Assembly: GCF_024464655.1 (NCBI RefSeq)
Contig: NZ_JANHAV010000003.1
Location: 170,875-234,874 of the forward strand
Source of the DNA: Halobellus inordinatus
Lineage (GTDB): Archaea; Halobacteriota; Halobacteria; Halobacteriales; Haloferacaceae
DNA: 64,000 bases
Reading direction: 5' to 3'
Part shown: piece after piece, positions 9,028-18,472 of the stretch
Numbering within the stretch: the first letter of the stretch is position 1
Layout: every line of letters starts with the position of its first letter
Translations under genes and position numbers: made by a program
Notes under the pieces: model-generated
What the model saw: only the letters and a program-made list of their open reading frames with translations
Database searches by the model: none
What the model was told of the DNA's origin: nothing

Positions 9028-9137
9028 ATGAATCCGACAACTCCTACACAATCCACCGTCGATAGCAAGGCCGGATATTCCACGCCAACCGACACTATTA
9101 ACAAAACAACATTCATAACCAGTTATGAAGCCAGAAA

Positions 9138-10412
9138 ATGAGTCGTACCGTCCGAACATTCGAGGCCACCATCACGAACCAGCAACAGGTTCGTGACGAC
9201 CTCGACCAACTCGGATGGGCCGCCTCAAAACTCTGGAATGTCGGTCGCTATTACGCACAAGAACAGTGGGATGATACGGGCGAAATCCCCGATGACGGGG
9301 AACTCAAAGCCGAACTCAAAGGCCACGAACGCTACACGGACTTGCATTCTCAATCCAGTCAGCGCGTTCTCGAAGAACTCGCTGAAGCGTTCAACGGCTG
9401 GTTCGGCAAGCGTCGGAACGGCGACGACCGTGCTCGACCGCCCGGCTACCGCAAAAACGGAGACTCCCACCCGCGTTCAACGGTGTCGTTCAAAGCGGCT
9501 GGCTTCAAGCACGACGCTCAGTTCACCCGCGTTCGCCTCTCGAAAGGTCGCAACCTCAAAGAACACCGTTCAGATTTCATTCTGTGCGAGTACCAGACTC
9601 GCCCGGATATTGACCTGACTGAGTGGGACATTCAACAGGTTCGCGCCGTCTACAAACGGGACGAGTGGCGGCTTCAATTCGTCTGTCGCACTACCATCGA
9701 CCCGGAATCACCGGGCGACGACGTGGCTGGTGTTGACCTCGGGATATGCAACTTTGCGGCCGTCTCGTTCGGCGGTGAATCTGTGTTGTATCCCGGTGGC
9801 GCACTGAAAGAGGACGAGTACTACCTCACGAAAAAGAAAGCCAAATGCGACGATTCCTCATCCTGTGAAGCCACTCGTCTTGACCGGAAACGGGCTGGTC
9901 GGCGGACACACTTCTTGCACGCGCTCTCGAAATCCATCGTGAATGAGTGTGTCGAACGGGGTGTCGGTACGCTTGTCGTTGGCGATCTTGGCGGGATCCG
10001 TGAGGACGACGAGAACGGTGAACCTCAGAATTGGGGCGACCACGGAAATCTCGACTTGCACGGGTGGGCATTCGACCGCTTCACGACGCTACTCGACTAC
10101 AAAGCGGAAGCGGAAGGCATTGACCTTGAGTTGGTGTCCGAACGCGATACGTCGAAGTCGTGTTCGGCGTGCGGCCACACAGATGACAACCAGCGAGTTG
10201 AACGTGGGCTGTACGTGTGTGAGAAGTGCGATACGGTTGCGAACGCTGATGTAAATGGTGCGGAGAATATTCGGCAAAAGGTACTCCCAAGTCTCGCCAC
10301 GGATGGCGGTGATAGGGATAACGGCTGGTTGGCACAGCCAGCGGTTCACCTGTTCGACCGTAGTGAGGGCCGTTTCGCCCCACGAGAACAGGTTGTGAAC
10401 CGCGAACCGTAA
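9138..10412 (+). CDS. tnpB: TnpB, RNA-guided RuvC-like nuclease of an IS1341-type element
   Basis: 424 aa. RuvC-I Asp200 lies in GVDLGICN, RuvC-III Asp371 in NADVNGAENI, and a zinc ribbon is formed by Cys342, Cys345, Cys361 and Cys364. The RuvC-II position, normally Glu in a (I/V)EDL motif, is Gly282 here (LVVGDLGGIRED); Glu289 seven residues on might replace it. TnpB proteins use an RNA from the element's right end to cut target DNA and help retain the element. GC and codon use are somewhat lower than in neighbouring genes, consistent with a mobile gene. The ATG at 9138 begins the family's typical RTVRTFEA-type N-terminus. Confidence 0.88.
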   Translation: MSRTVRTFEATITNQQQVRDDLDQLGWAASKLWNVGRYYAQEQWDDTGEIPDDGELKAELKGHERYTDLHSQSSQRVLEELAEAFNGWFGKRRNGDDRARPPGYRKNGDSHPRSTVSFKAAGFKHDAQFTRVRLSKGRNLKEHRSDFILCEYQTRPDIDLTEWDIQQVRAVYKRDEWRLQFVCRTTIDPESPGDDVAGVDLGICNFAAVSFGGESVLYPGGALKEDEYYLTKKKAKCDDSSSCEATRLDRKRAGRRTHFLHALSKSIVNECVERGVGTLVVGDLGGIREDDENGEPQNWGDHGNLDLHGWAFDRFTTLLDYKAEAEGIDLELVSERDTSKSCSACGHTDDNQRVERGLYVCEKCDTVANADVNGAENIRQKVLPSLATDGGDRDNGWLAQPAVHLFDRSEGRFAPREQVVNREP

Positions 10413-10475
10413 TATCCCAACTCAGCGGTGCGGTGCCGTGGGATTCCCGCGTCTTCAGGCGCGGGAGGATGTCAA
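10413..10475 (+). ncRNA. candidate guide-RNA (omega RNA/reRNA) scaffold 3' end and element right end
   Basis: In IS605-group elements the guide RNA spans the 3' part of tnpB and the right end, with guide bases taken from the flank. Here a GC-rich hairpin (10446-10465, loop TCTTCAGG) is followed by AGGATGTCAA, after which guide sequence would begin at about 10476. The 5' end of the RNA is not visible from sequence. Confidence 0.5.
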
Positions 10476-10536
10476 TCTCGCCCGCGACATCGACCGAATC
10501 AGTATCTTCAACACCGACCACGCCAAAATCGCGGGT

Positions 10537-10704
10537 ATGAGTCTCGAACGCGAGTACGACTGCCCCGAGTGTGGCAACACGGAGTTCTGGAAGACGGCGT
10601 CGATGGAACTGCACCTCGGAACGAAGACGAAGTGGCGTTGCAGCGAGTGTGGCTACGGCTTCATCGAGATCAACGGTATCAGTACTGCAAAAGCGGACGC
10701 GTAG
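10537..10704 (+). CDS. small zinc-ribbon protein (DUF7838-like)
   Basis: 55 aa. Two CxxC pairs (Cys9/Cys12 and Cys35/Cys38) form a zinc ribbon; the layout, with ELHLGTKTKWRC between them, matches a short haloarchaeal family of unknown role. The frame is open upstream into the tnpB element, but the ATG at 10537 gives the family's usual MSLE start. Only 61 bases separate the element's right end from this start, so its promoter may have been altered by the insertion. It is convergent with gcvPB. Confidence 0.7.
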   Translation: MSLEREYDCPECGNTEFWKTASMELHLGTKTKWRCSECGYGFIEINGISTAKADA

Positions 10705-10725
10705 GCCGCTTGCCGACTGCGAGTT

Positions 10726-12147
10726 CTATTCCTCGTCGCCGAGTGCGTGCCAGGAGAGCCGCGGGTTTCGCGCGGCCGCAGCCTGGTCGATTCGCCGCGC
10801 CGTCGTCTTCGACGGCGCACTCTCGACGTCCTCGATCGAGTCGGCCATCGCGGCGTTGAACGCGGCCGCGAGGTCGTCGAGCGAGGCGCGGCTCTCGGCC
10901 TCGGTCGGCTCGGTGAGCATCGCCTCGGGAACGAACTCGGGCCACTTCGTCGTCGGCGGGTGGACGCCGTAATCGAGCATCCGCTTTGCCACGTCGGCGG
11001 CGTCCCGATCTCCCGCGGTCGCGGCGAACTCGTGATGGAACGGCTCGTAGGGGATCTCGTAGTCGATCTGTTCGGCGAGGTAGTTCGCGTTCAGGACCGC
11101 CTTCGCGGAGGCGTCTTCGAGCCCCTCGTCGCCGAGGCGCGCGATGTACGCGTAGGCCTTCACGAGCACGAGCCAGTTGCCCTGATAGCCGTGGACCTTG
11201 CCGATGGTCTGTTCGGGTTCGCAGAGTTCGTACCCGCCCTCTGTCTCGCAGACCCGCGGGCTCGGAAGGAACTCCACGAGGTCGTCGACGACGCCGACCG
11301 GACCGGCTCCGGGACCGCCGCCACCGTGCGGCGTCGCGAACGTCTTGTGCACGTTGTAGTGCATCACGTCGAAGCCCATATCGCCCGGTCGAGCGCGGCC
11401 GAGCAGCGCGTTGAGGTTCGCGCCGTCATAGTAGAGCAGACCGCCGGCGTCGTGGACGATATCGGCGATCTCGACGATGTCGCGCTCGAACAGGCCAACC
11501 GTGTTGGGGTTCGTGAGCATCAGCGCCGCCGTGTCCTCGGAGACGGCCGCCTCCAGTGCGTCGAGGTCGACGCGGCCGTCCTCGCCCGAGGGCAGTTCGA
11601 CGACGTCGTAGCCCGCCATCGCGGCGCTCGCGAAGTTGGTGCCGTGAGCCGACGCGGGGACAATCACTTCGGAACGGTCGTCGTCGCGAGACTCGTGGTA
11701 CGCCTTCGCGACGAGGATGCCGGTGAACTCCCCGGCCGCGCCCGCGGGGGGCTGCAGCGTCACCGCGTCCATCCCGCCGATGCGCGCTAAGTAGTCCTGC
11801 AGGCCGTGGAGGACTTCGAGCGTCCCCTGCAGGCTCGCTTCGGATCGGTCGGGGTGAACAGCGCCGTTGGGGTCGGCCGCGACGTCCTCGGTGAACGATG
11901 GATTGTACTTCATCGTGCACGACCCGAGGGGGTACGGACCGCTCTCGACGCTCCAGTTCATCTGCGAGAGCCGCGTGTAGTGCCGAGCGATCTCGGGTTC
12001 TGAGAGGCCCGGCAGTTCGAGGCTGTCGCGCGTCAGGTCGTCGGGCAGCGGCGACTGTTCGTCGACGTCGACGCTCGTCGTGTCCTTTTCGGAAAGCAGC
12101 GGTTCGTACCGTTCGTCGTCGCCGTAGCGTGCCTGATCGTGATTCAT
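10726..12147 (-). CDS. gcvPB: glycine dehydrogenase (decarboxylating) subunit 2
   Basis: 473 aa, the PLP-binding half of the split P-protein found in archaea and many bacteria. The PLP lysine is Lys268 in HYNVHKTFATPHGGGGPG. With GcvPA it decarboxylates glycine and passes the aminomethyl group to lipoyl-GcvH. The ATG at 12145-12147 was chosen over an upstream in-frame start because it overlaps the gcvPA stop by one base (TAATG), a coupling arrangement also seen between gcvT and gcvH. It is the last gene of the operon. Confidence 0.95.
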   Translation of the reverse strand: MNHDQARYGDDERYEPLLSEKDTTSVDVDEQSPLPDDLTRDSLELPGLSEPEIARHYTRLSQMNWSVESGPYPLGSCTMKYNPSFTEDVAADPNGAVHPDRSEASLQGTLEVLHGLQDYLARIGGMDAVTLQPPAGAAGEFTGILVAKAYHESRDDDRSEVIVPASAHGTNFASAAMAGYDVVELPSGEDGRVDLDALEAAVSEDTAALMLTNPNTVGLFERDIVEIADIVHDAGGLLYYDGANLNALLGRARPGDMGFDVMHYNVHKTFATPHGGGGPGAGPVGVVDDLVEFLPSPRVCETEGGYELCEPEQTIGKVHGYQGNWLVLVKAYAYIARLGDEGLEDASAKAVLNANYLAEQIDYEIPYEPFHHEFAATAGDRDAADVAKRMLDYGVHPPTTKWPEFVPEAMLTEPTEAESRASLDDLAAAFNAAMADSIEDVESAPSKTTARRIDQAAAARNPRLSWHALGDEE

Positions 12148-13493
12148 TATAGCGCCTCCTCGAACGCCGCCACGAGGGCGTCCGTCGCTGCGGCGTTCAC
12201 GTCCGTGACGCACACCTGCAGTCGGTGGTCGTCGACGACGTGGACCGCGAACCCGCTCGCTTCGAGGTCGTTCGCGATGGCGGACGCAGGCTGATCGGTC
12301 CGCACGAGGAACTCCCTGAAGTGGTGACGGTCGTGGACGGGGGCTTTGACCCCTCGAAGTTCGCTCAGTCGCTCGGCGAGCGACTGCGCCTCACGAACAC
12401 ACTGGCTCGCGAGGTCGACGAGTCCGTCGGGACCCAGCCACGCGAGGTGCATCGCCGTTCGCAGCGCCACCCACGCCTGATTGGTACAGATGTTCGAGGT
12501 CGCGCGCTCCTTGCGGATGTGCTGTTCGCGCGTCTGCAGCGTCAGCGTGTACGCGCGCTTGCCCGCGGCGTCCTCGCCCGCGCCGACGAGTCGGCCGGGC
12601 ACCTGTCGGAGGAACGCCTCGCGCGTGGCGAACAGACCGAGACCCATCCCGTAGGCCGTCGGCAGTCCCAGCGCGTCGGCCTCGCCGACGACGACGTCGG
12701 CACCGACGCTCGCCGGTTCGGTGAGCAGGCCGAGCGCGACGACGTCCGAACCGAGACAGAACAGCGCCTCGACGTCGTCTGCGACGTCGCCAACGTCTGC
12801 GAGTCGGGATTCGATCGTCCCGTGGACGGTCGGGTTCTCCGCGTAGATCATCGCCGTCTCCTCGTCGGCGGCCGCAGCGAGCGCCTCAACGTCGACGGTA
12901 CCGTCGGCCATCGGATACGTGTGGACCGTGAGGTCGGTGCCGTCGACGTAGTTTTCGAGGACGGCGCGCTTGTTCTCGTGGAGGATCTCCGGGACGAGCA
13001 CGCGCGTCCCCGACGCCTGTCGGACGCGCCCGGCGAGCCGTGCGGCCTCACCGAGCGCGGTCGCGGCGTCGTACATCGAACAGTTCGCGATCGGCAGGCC
13101 GGTCAGTTCGACGACGAGCGACTGGTACTCGAAGAGCGCCTGGAGGAATCCCTGCGTGATCTCGGGTTGATACTGCGTGTACGACGTCAGGAACTCCGAT
13201 CGCTCGGAGAGTTCGTCGATCAGCGACGGCACGTAGTGGGTGTGGTGGTCGCGGCCGAGGAACTCCGTCAGATCGGCGTTCTTCGCGAGCGTCGACGACA
13301 GTTCCGCGCGGAGTTCGCGCTCGCTCCGCGATTCGATCCCCAGCTCGTCCTCGAAGCGGACCTCCGCCGGGACGTCGAACAACTCGGCCTCGCTTTCGAG
13401 GCCGATCGCGTTCAGCATCGCGGCCGTGTCTTCGGGCGTGTGCGGTGCGTAGGGACTTCCCTGGGCGCGTTCGTGTCGGTTGTGATTGCTCAT
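12147..13493 (-). CDS. gcvPA: glycine dehydrogenase (decarboxylating) subunit 1
   Basis: 448 aa. It has the N-terminal half-type P-protein features: [13 protein letters not shown] near the start, a [11 protein letters not shown] stretch, and [16 protein letters not shown], which is almost invariant in the family. It forms a heterotetramer with GcvPB. The ATG at 13491-13493 lies 55 bases beyond the gcvH stop and the stop overlaps gcvPB by one base, so both subunits should be made in equal amounts. Confidence 0.95.
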   Translation of the reverse strand: MSNHNRHERAQGSPYAPHTPEDTAAMLNAIGLESEAELFDVPAEVRFEDELGIESRSERELRAELSSTLAKNADLTEFLGRDHHTHYVPSLIDELSERSEFLTSYTQYQPEITQGFLQALFEYQSLVVELTGLPIANCSMYDAATALGEAARLAGRVRQASGTRVLVPEILHENKRAVLENYVDGTDLTVHTYPMADGTVDVEALAAAADEETAMIYAENPTVHGTIESRLADVGDVADDVEALFCLGSDVVALGLLTEPASVGADVVVGEADALGLPTAYGMGLGLFATREAFLRQVPGRLVGAGEDAAGKRAYTLTLQTREQHIRKERATSNICTNQAWVALRTAMHLAWLGPDGLVDLASQCVREAQSLAERLSELRGVKAPVHDRHHFREFLVRTDQPASAIANDLEASGFAVHVVDDHRLQVCVTDVNAAATDALVAAFEEAL

Positions 13494-13548
13494 CGGTGTT
13501 CTCCGTTGTGGACAGCAACCGCGATCGCAGTCACGTTCACAGTCGCCC

Positions 13549-13929
13549 TCACTCGGTCTGCTCGCGGTACTCGTCGGCCGAGAGCAACGCGTCGAAGTCC
13601 GCGTCGTCCGCGCGGTCGACTTTGAGCATCCACCCCTCGCCGTAGGGGTCTTCGTTCACCAGTTCCGGGCGGTCGAACAGTTCCTCGTTGACCTCGGTGA
13701 CGGTGCCCGAAATCGGGGCATAGAGGTCCGAGACGGCTTTAATCGACTCGACCACGCCGAACTCTTCGCCCTGGGCGATGTCGTCGCCGACCTCGGGCAG
13801 TTCGACGAAGACGACGTCGCCCAGTTCGTCCTGTGCGAAGTCGGTGATGCCGATCGTGACGGTCTCGCCGTCGGTGGTTGCGTACTCGTGCGATTCCTGG
13901 TACTTGCGGTCTTCGGGTGTTTCGAACAT
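13549..13929 (-). CDS. gcvH: glycine cleavage system H protein (lipoyl carrier)
   Basis: 126 aa, full length. The lipoylation lysine is Lys64 in [14 protein letters not shown], the usual site between two beta hairpins. It carries the aminomethyl intermediate from P-protein to T-protein. The start ATG overlaps the gcvT stop by one base (TAATG). No lipoate ligase or lipoyl synthase gene is nearby, so lipoylation enzymes must be elsewhere. Confidence 0.95.
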   Translation of the reverse strand: MFETPEDRKYQESHEYATTDGETVTIGITDFAQDELGDVVFVELPEVGDDIAQGEEFGVVESIKAVSDLYAPISGTVTEVNEELFDRPELVNEDPYGEGWMLKVDRADDADFDALLSADEYREQTE

Positions 13930-15023
13930 TAGTTGTCCTCGATGAATGGTGTGGATACGACTTCCGCTCGTTTCTCCTGGTCGCGAACGACGACACTGAG
14001 TTCGGTGCCGGGGTCTGCGAGGGTTGTCGGGAGGTAGCCCAGCGCGATCGCCTCTCCCAGGGTGGGACTCATCGTCCCGCTGGTCACGTGCCCGACGACC
14101 TCGCCGTCGGCGACGATCTCGTGGCCGTGCCGGGCGATCCCGCGCTCGCGGAGGATCAGCCCGACGAACGTCTCGGTGACGCCCTCGCGTTCGATCTCGG
14201 CGAGCGCGTCGCGGCCGACGAAGTCGGTGTCGAGGTCGACAGTCCAGCCGACGCCGGCCTCGTAGGGGTTGCGTGGCTCCTCGACGGGATCGAAGTCCTG
14301 CCCCGAGAGGAGAAAGCCCATCTCGGTACGAAGGGTGTCACGACAGCCCAGGCCACAGGGCGTTACGTCGCCTTCGAACGCCGACCAGACGGTCTCGGCG
14401 TCGTCACTCGGACACAGGATCTCGTACCCGTCCTCGCCGGTGTAGCCCGTCCGCGACACCCACGAGCGGACGCCGTCGATGTCGGCGTAGGTGGCCTCGC
14501 CCCACGAGAGCGGCGTCACGTCGACGTCGGTCGCGGTGTCGACGACGTCCGGGGCGTCGGGTCCCTGGACGGCGAGCATCGCCCACGCGTCGGTCTCGTT
14601 TCGGACCTCCGCGTCGAGGTCCCACTCGTCCCGGTGGTCGACCCATCGCCGATACGCCTCCTCGTCGTGGCCCGCATTCGGGACGAACAGGTAGCGCGTC
14701 GTCTCCTCGTCGGGCAACCGATAGACGATCGTATCGTCGACGATCGTCCCCGATTCGTCGGTGAGCATCGCGTACTGGGAGTCTCCGGGCGCGAGCGCGC
14801 TCACGTCGTTGGAGGTGAGCCGTTGCATCAGCGCCGTTGCATCCGAGCCGGTGACGACGATTTCGCCCATATGCGAAACGTCGAAGATCCCGACCGATTC
14901 GCGGACGGCGGCGTGTTCCGCCCGAATCGAGTCGAATTCGACCGGCATATCCCATCCGCCGAACTCCGTGAACGTCGCATCTGCGGCGTACACGTCGTAC
15001 AGCGGTGGCTTCCGATGGGCCAT
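13929..15023 (-). CDS. gcvT: aminomethyltransferase (glycine cleavage T protein)
   Basis: 364 aa. It transfers the methylene group to tetrahydrofolate and releases ammonia. Typical segments are [20 protein letters not shown] at the start, the [11 protein letters not shown] signature and a [13 protein letters not shown] stretch. The frame opens 61 codons upstream, but the ATG at 15021-15023 matches the family N-terminus and follows a good TATA box. It is the first gene of the gcv operon. Confidence 0.95.
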   Translation of the reverse strand: MAHRKPPLYDVYAADATFTEFGGWDMPVEFDSIRAEHAAVRESVGIFDVSHMGEIVVTGSDATALMQRLTSNDVSALAPGDSQYAMLTDESGTIVDDTIVYRLPDEETTRYLFVPNAGHDEEAYRRWVDHRDEWDLDAEVRNETDAWAMLAVQGPDAPDVVDTATDVDVTPLSWGEATYADIDGVRSWVSRTGYTGEDGYEILCPSDDAETVWSAFEGDVTPCGLGCRDTLRTEMGFLLSGQDFDPVEEPRNPYEAGVGWTVDLDTDFVGRDALAEIEREGVTETFVGLILRERGIARHGHEIVADGEVVGHVTSGTMSPTLGEAIALGYLPTTLADPGTELSVVVRDQEKRAEVVSTPFIEDN

Positions 15024-15084
15024 ACTGATGGCTTGGTTTGGTACAAGAAATGTTTTGGTATGCTCTGTGGCCGCTAGCAGCGTC

Positions 15085-15096
15085 ATAAATTTTATA
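15085..15096 (-). promoter_or_regulatory. gcvT: probable TATA element of the gcv operon
   Basis: On the minus strand this reads ATAAAATTTATG-like AT-rich sequence within a GC-rich flank, 62-73 bases before the gcvT ATG, which predicts a leader of about 35-45 bases. No other AT-rich box lies between it and the start. Confidence 0.5.
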
Positions 15097-15233
15097 CCGC
15101 GATATGAAAATGTCGGATTCTCTGGCAAGCGTATAATCACGGCTCGCCGAGCCGCTTCGCCAGGTCGGCACTGAACGTGGGGGTATGTGTTGCTGGGAGG
15201 CTGCATCGAGACGGATACGGGGAGTTTCGCTCC

Positions 15234-16772
15234 TCACAAACCGACCGAATTCCGCTGCTGGCCGTTATCCGTGAGCTCTCGCACGGTTTCAGAAATCGCG
15301 TCGATGCTCTCTCCCTGTTGGTCGACCGCATCCGCGACGTCCTGGATCTTGGTCTCTATACGTTCGGCGCGGTGACTCGCTTCGTCGATCGTCGCTGCGA
15401 GTTCCTCGGTGCTCGCTGCCTGATCGTCGGTCGCGTCTGCGACCTCGGAAATGCCGCTCGACGTCTCGGAGACCGCCTCGGCGATGTTGTCCAGTTTCGC
15501 CATCGCGGCGCCGACGCTGTCGACGCCGGTGTCGATTCGGTCGGTCGTCGTATCGAGGCTGGCGACCGTCTCTTGGGTGTCAGCCTGGATCTCGTCGATC
15601 ATCGTTTCGATCCGACCGGCCTGCGTCTGTGACTCCTCGGCCAGCGATTTCACCTCGTCGGCGACGACCGCGAATCCGTCACCGGCCTCACCCGCCCGCG
15701 CGGCCTCGATCGACGCGTTCAGCGCGAGGATGTTCGTCCGATCGGCGATATCGTTGATCACCTCGACGATCTCGTCTATCTCTTCGACGCGCGCTTTGAG
15801 CTGTTCGACGTCGTCGCTGACCTCGTCTGCAGCCTCGCCGACGTCGTCCATTACGTCCATCGCGTCCGCGGCCGACTCGCGGCCCTCCGTGGCCAGCGTC
15901 TCGGCGCGCTCGCTGGTCGTCGCGACCTGGTTCGCGGTCGACGCCACCTCCTCGATGGTGGCGCTGAGGTTCGAGACTTCACCCGAGACCTCTGTCATAC
16001 TCTCGGACTGTTCGACGGTGACCTCGCGGATCTCGTGAGCGCACTCGGAGACGTCGTCAGACGCCTCCCGCAGCGCACTGACGGACGCGTCGACGTCACG
16101 GGCGACAGACTGCTGCCGATCGAGTTCCCGCTCGATCCGTTCGGTGTAGGAGTGCAGATACGTGTCCATCGCGACCTGTTGGTCGAGATTGATGAGCTTG
16201 AGGACCGAGAGCGTCCGGTCGACGACGGTGTCAATGGCATCTTCGACTGCTTCCTCGACAGCAGACGCCGAGTCGTGCCCGTTCCGCGCAGCGGCCGTGG
16301 GCTCGTCGACCGCCGCGCGTACGCTCGATTTCACTTCGTCCGCGATTCCCTGCAGTATCCCCTCGTAGTAGATGGCGTACGCCCCGAGGTAGATTTTCGG
16401 TCCGAGATCGAGCATATCGTGGATCTTCCCGATCCGAGCCCGCCGATCAAAGTACGAGCGACCGTACTCTCCCCGTCCGAGTCCTTTTAAGTACTCGATC
16501 TGACTTTTCTTGAGAGCTTCGACCGATTTCGAGGACGACTCGAGTATCGCGACCGACTCCGAGTACGCTTGAATGTGATCGTAGAAGTCGTCGACGAGGT
16601 CCTCGGCGATGTCGTCGAGAACCGGCGCCGTCTGTTCGAGGTTCTGGCAGTCAGCCTCGTCGAACTGCGTGAAGTCCTTTCGCCAGTTGATCTCGCCGTC
16701 GTCGATACCGATCTTCTCGGTTAATCGCTGCCCGTCCACCTGCCCCCGCTCTTGCTTGGTGATTGTCCCCAT
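15234..16772 (-). CDS. hemAT: HemAT: globin-coupled heme aerotaxis transducer
   Basis: 512 aa, soluble (no membrane segments). Residues about 25-190 form a sensor globin with the proximal heme His118 in GKIHDMLDLGPKIYLGAY. The rest is a methyl-accepting chemotaxis signalling domain, a long coiled coil with the conserved hairpin tip DRTNILALNASIEAARAGE. Heme binds oxygen and the protein controls the CheA kinase for aerotaxis; haloarchaeal HemAT is the founding case. A TATA-like box lies about 24-34 bases before the ATG, so the mRNA is probably leaderless. No che or fla genes are in the window. Confidence 0.92.
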   Translation of the reverse strand: MGTITKQERGQVDGQRLTEKIGIDDGEINWRKDFTQFDEADCQNLEQTAPVLDDIAEDLVDDFYDHIQAYSESVAILESSSKSVEALKKSQIEYLKGLGRGEYGRSYFDRRARIGKIHDMLDLGPKIYLGAYAIYYEGILQGIADEVKSSVRAAVDEPTAAARNGHDSASAVEEAVEDAIDTVVDRTLSVLKLINLDQQVAMDTYLHSYTERIERELDRQQSVARDVDASVSALREASDDVSECAHEIREVTVEQSESMTEVSGEVSNLSATIEEVASTANQVATTSERAETLATEGRESAADAMDVMDDVGEAADEVSDDVEQLKARVEEIDEIVEVINDIADRTNILALNASIEAARAGEAGDGFAVVADEVKSLAEESQTQAGRIETMIDEIQADTQETVASLDTTTDRIDTGVDSVGAAMAKLDNIAEAVSETSSGISEVADATDDQAASTEELAATIDEASHRAERIETKIQDVADAVDQQGESIDAISETVRELTDNGQQRNSVGL

Positions 16773-16794
16773 ATCGCAAATGAAAATACTAAGA

Positions 16795-16805
16795 TATTAT
16801 AAACT
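16795..16805 (-). promoter_or_regulatory. hemAT: probable TATA element of hemAT
   Basis: AGTTTATAATA on the minus strand, 23-33 bases ahead of the hemAT ATG, in a strongly AT-rich stretch (16778-16850). The spacing fits a leaderless transcript. Confidence 0.55.
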
Positions 16806-16929
16806 CTATTTCTTGTTATCAACATTGAATATACAGTGTGTTTAAATATCAGCGGTCGGATCGTGGAGGGGGAAAGAACGGAGAACGATTCCGTTGGCGT
16901 GAGAGTACCGCAGTCGAAGTAGCCGTTGC

Positions 16930-18273
16930 TTATGCATACGCCTCGAACTCCTCGCCGAAGAGGAGAAAGTAGCCCGTGCCGACGACGCCGATTGCGGCGG
17001 CGATGGTGAACGCGACCTCCGGACTCACGAACTCCCAGAGGTACCCGCCGAGGGCGGCGCTAGGGATGACGATCGTATTCCGGAGCAGGTAGTACGTACC
17101 AGTGACTCGCCCTCCAGCCCCCTGCTGTGCGGGGCCGACGATCAGCGCCTTGTGCGAGGGGAGACCGGCGAATCGCAACCCCGAGAACGCAAAGACGAGG
17201 ACCATCGCCGTCGCGGTCCCCGGCGCGTTGATGAGCACGACAGGGAACAGCGCGTACACTGCGAACCCGAGCGCGACGACGGGCTTCAGGCCGACACGCT
17301 CTGCGGCCTTCGCGGCGGGTGCCATCACGAGCAGCGCGACGAGCATCTCCACGCCGAGCAGGTAGCCGAAGAACGCCTCCGGAGAGAGGTCGATCGCGTA
17401 CGAGAAGCCGGCGAGTGAGACGGTCGTCGCGAATCCGACCTGGTAGATCCGCGTGATCACCAGCACGAAGAACACGTAGACCATCCCGTTGGCGAACCGA
17501 ACCAGGGTGTCGCCGACGAGCAGCGGCCGCAGCGTCGTCGGCATCTCGCGGAGGTCGCGACGGATCCGGTCAAGGCCCGCGAAGGAGTCGCCGAGCGTGT
17601 CCTCGTTGGCGTCGTAGAGCAGGTGCTGGGCGACCGTCCCGAGGACGCCGAACGCGACGGCGACGCCGAGAACGTACTGGAAACTCACCGTAAACGCCGG
17701 ATGGAGACCGATGAGGATGGCGGCGAGGACGGGGCCGACGAGGAAAGCCGTCCGGCGGAACGTCTCCGTACTGGCGAACCCAGCAGCCAACCGCGAGGGC
17801 TCGGTCGCCTGCTTGACGACCGCGAACGTGGCACCGAGGCCGAACGACTTCCACGCCTGCGCGAGCAGCAGGCCGACGAAGATCCAGATCCACGGCTGGA
17901 TCGTCACGCCAGCGAGCGACACCGGACCGACGCCAGGCGCGAGGAGCCAGACGGTGAACCCCAGCGTCGACACCAGGCCGAACACGGTCAGCGCGTAGCG
18001 GGAGCCGATCCGGTCGGAGATCGCACCGCCCGGGTACGGATAGACGGCCGAGATGACGTTCCCGACCGTGCCGAACAGCCCGACGACGAAGCCGCTGGCT
18101 CCGAGCGCGACGAGATACTCCGGGAGGAAGCGGTTCGTCATCTGGAAGCCGAGACTGAACGCGAACATCGCGAGCGACAGCACCAGTACGTCGCGTTCGA
18201 GCGCGAAAAAGCGACGGAAAGTATCCAGTGGTCCCGATTCGTCCCGTCCCTGGCCGACGCGCTCCTGTGTCAT
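16930..18273 (-). CDS. MFS transporter
   Basis: 447 aa with twelve predicted membrane segments in two halves. The loop between helices 2 and 3 carries the MFS signature in GGAISDRIGSRYAL, and a longer central loop (about residues 210-250) separates the halves. The substrate is unknown; the general resemblance is to drug/sugar-type permeases. The start at 18271-18273 is the first ATG. It is not obviously in an operon. Confidence 0.85.
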   Translation of the reverse strand: MTQERVGQGRDESGPLDTFRRFFALERDVLVLSLAMFAFSLGFQMTNRFLPEYLVALGASGFVVGLFGTVGNVISAVYPYPGGAISDRIGSRYALTVFGLVSTLGFTVWLLAPGVGPVSLAGVTIQPWIWIFVGLLLAQAWKSFGLGATFAVVKQATEPSRLAAGFASTETFRRTAFLVGPVLAAILIGLHPAFTVSFQYVLGVAVAFGVLGTVAQHLLYDANEDTLGDSFAGLDRIRRDLREMPTTLRPLLVGDTLVRFANGMVYVFFVLVITRIYQVGFATTVSLAGFSYAIDLSPEAFFGYLLGVEMLVALLVMAPAAKAAERVGLKPVVALGFAVYALFPVVLINAPGTATAMVLVFAFSGLRFAGLPSHKALIVGPAQQGAGGRVTGTYYLLRNTIVIPSAALGGYLWEFVSPEVAFTIAAAIGVVGTGYFLLFGEEFEAYA

Positions 18274-18472
18274 CAGGTGTCTGAGCGCGCGTGCGGCAGA
18301 GAGAAATATCCACCTGCTGGACGTCCCGAATCGAACGTCGTAGCGCTACAGCGCGGGACTGCGTTCGCGAGGAAGATCACACCCAGCGAGCACGTGATCC
18401 GGTGTCGGCGGTGCCGACACATATTACAGATTTGGCGTCTGTAATCCGGCGTACGGAGGTGACTTCACAGCG

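Larger units (their letters stand above)
9000..10475 (+). mobile_element. IS1341-type (IS605 group) element carrying only tnpB
   Basis: A tnpB gene is flanked by short subterminal hairpins and has no tnpA. The left end has a CCTGAC/GTCAGG hairpin at 9008-9027; the right end has CCCGCG/CGCGGG at 10446-10465 followed by AGGATGTCAA. The similar ..AGGATG.. after both hairpins supports paired ends. There are no terminal inverted repeats or target duplication, as expected for Y1-transposase elements mobilised in trans. The left boundary is uncertain by about 20 bases. It sits between dabA and a zinc-ribbon gene and interrupts no reading frame that can be recognised. Confidence 0.75.

Noticed and set aside
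9974..10000. TnpB as a clearly dead (repressor-type) nuclease
   Set aside because: Two of three catalytic acids and the mobile element ends are present, so it cannot be called dead from sequence; kept only as an open question.
15024..15233. Glycine riboswitch ahead of gcvT
   Set aside because: The leader predicted from the TATA box is only about 40 bases, too short for a glycine riboswitch, and no paired aptamer pattern was seen.
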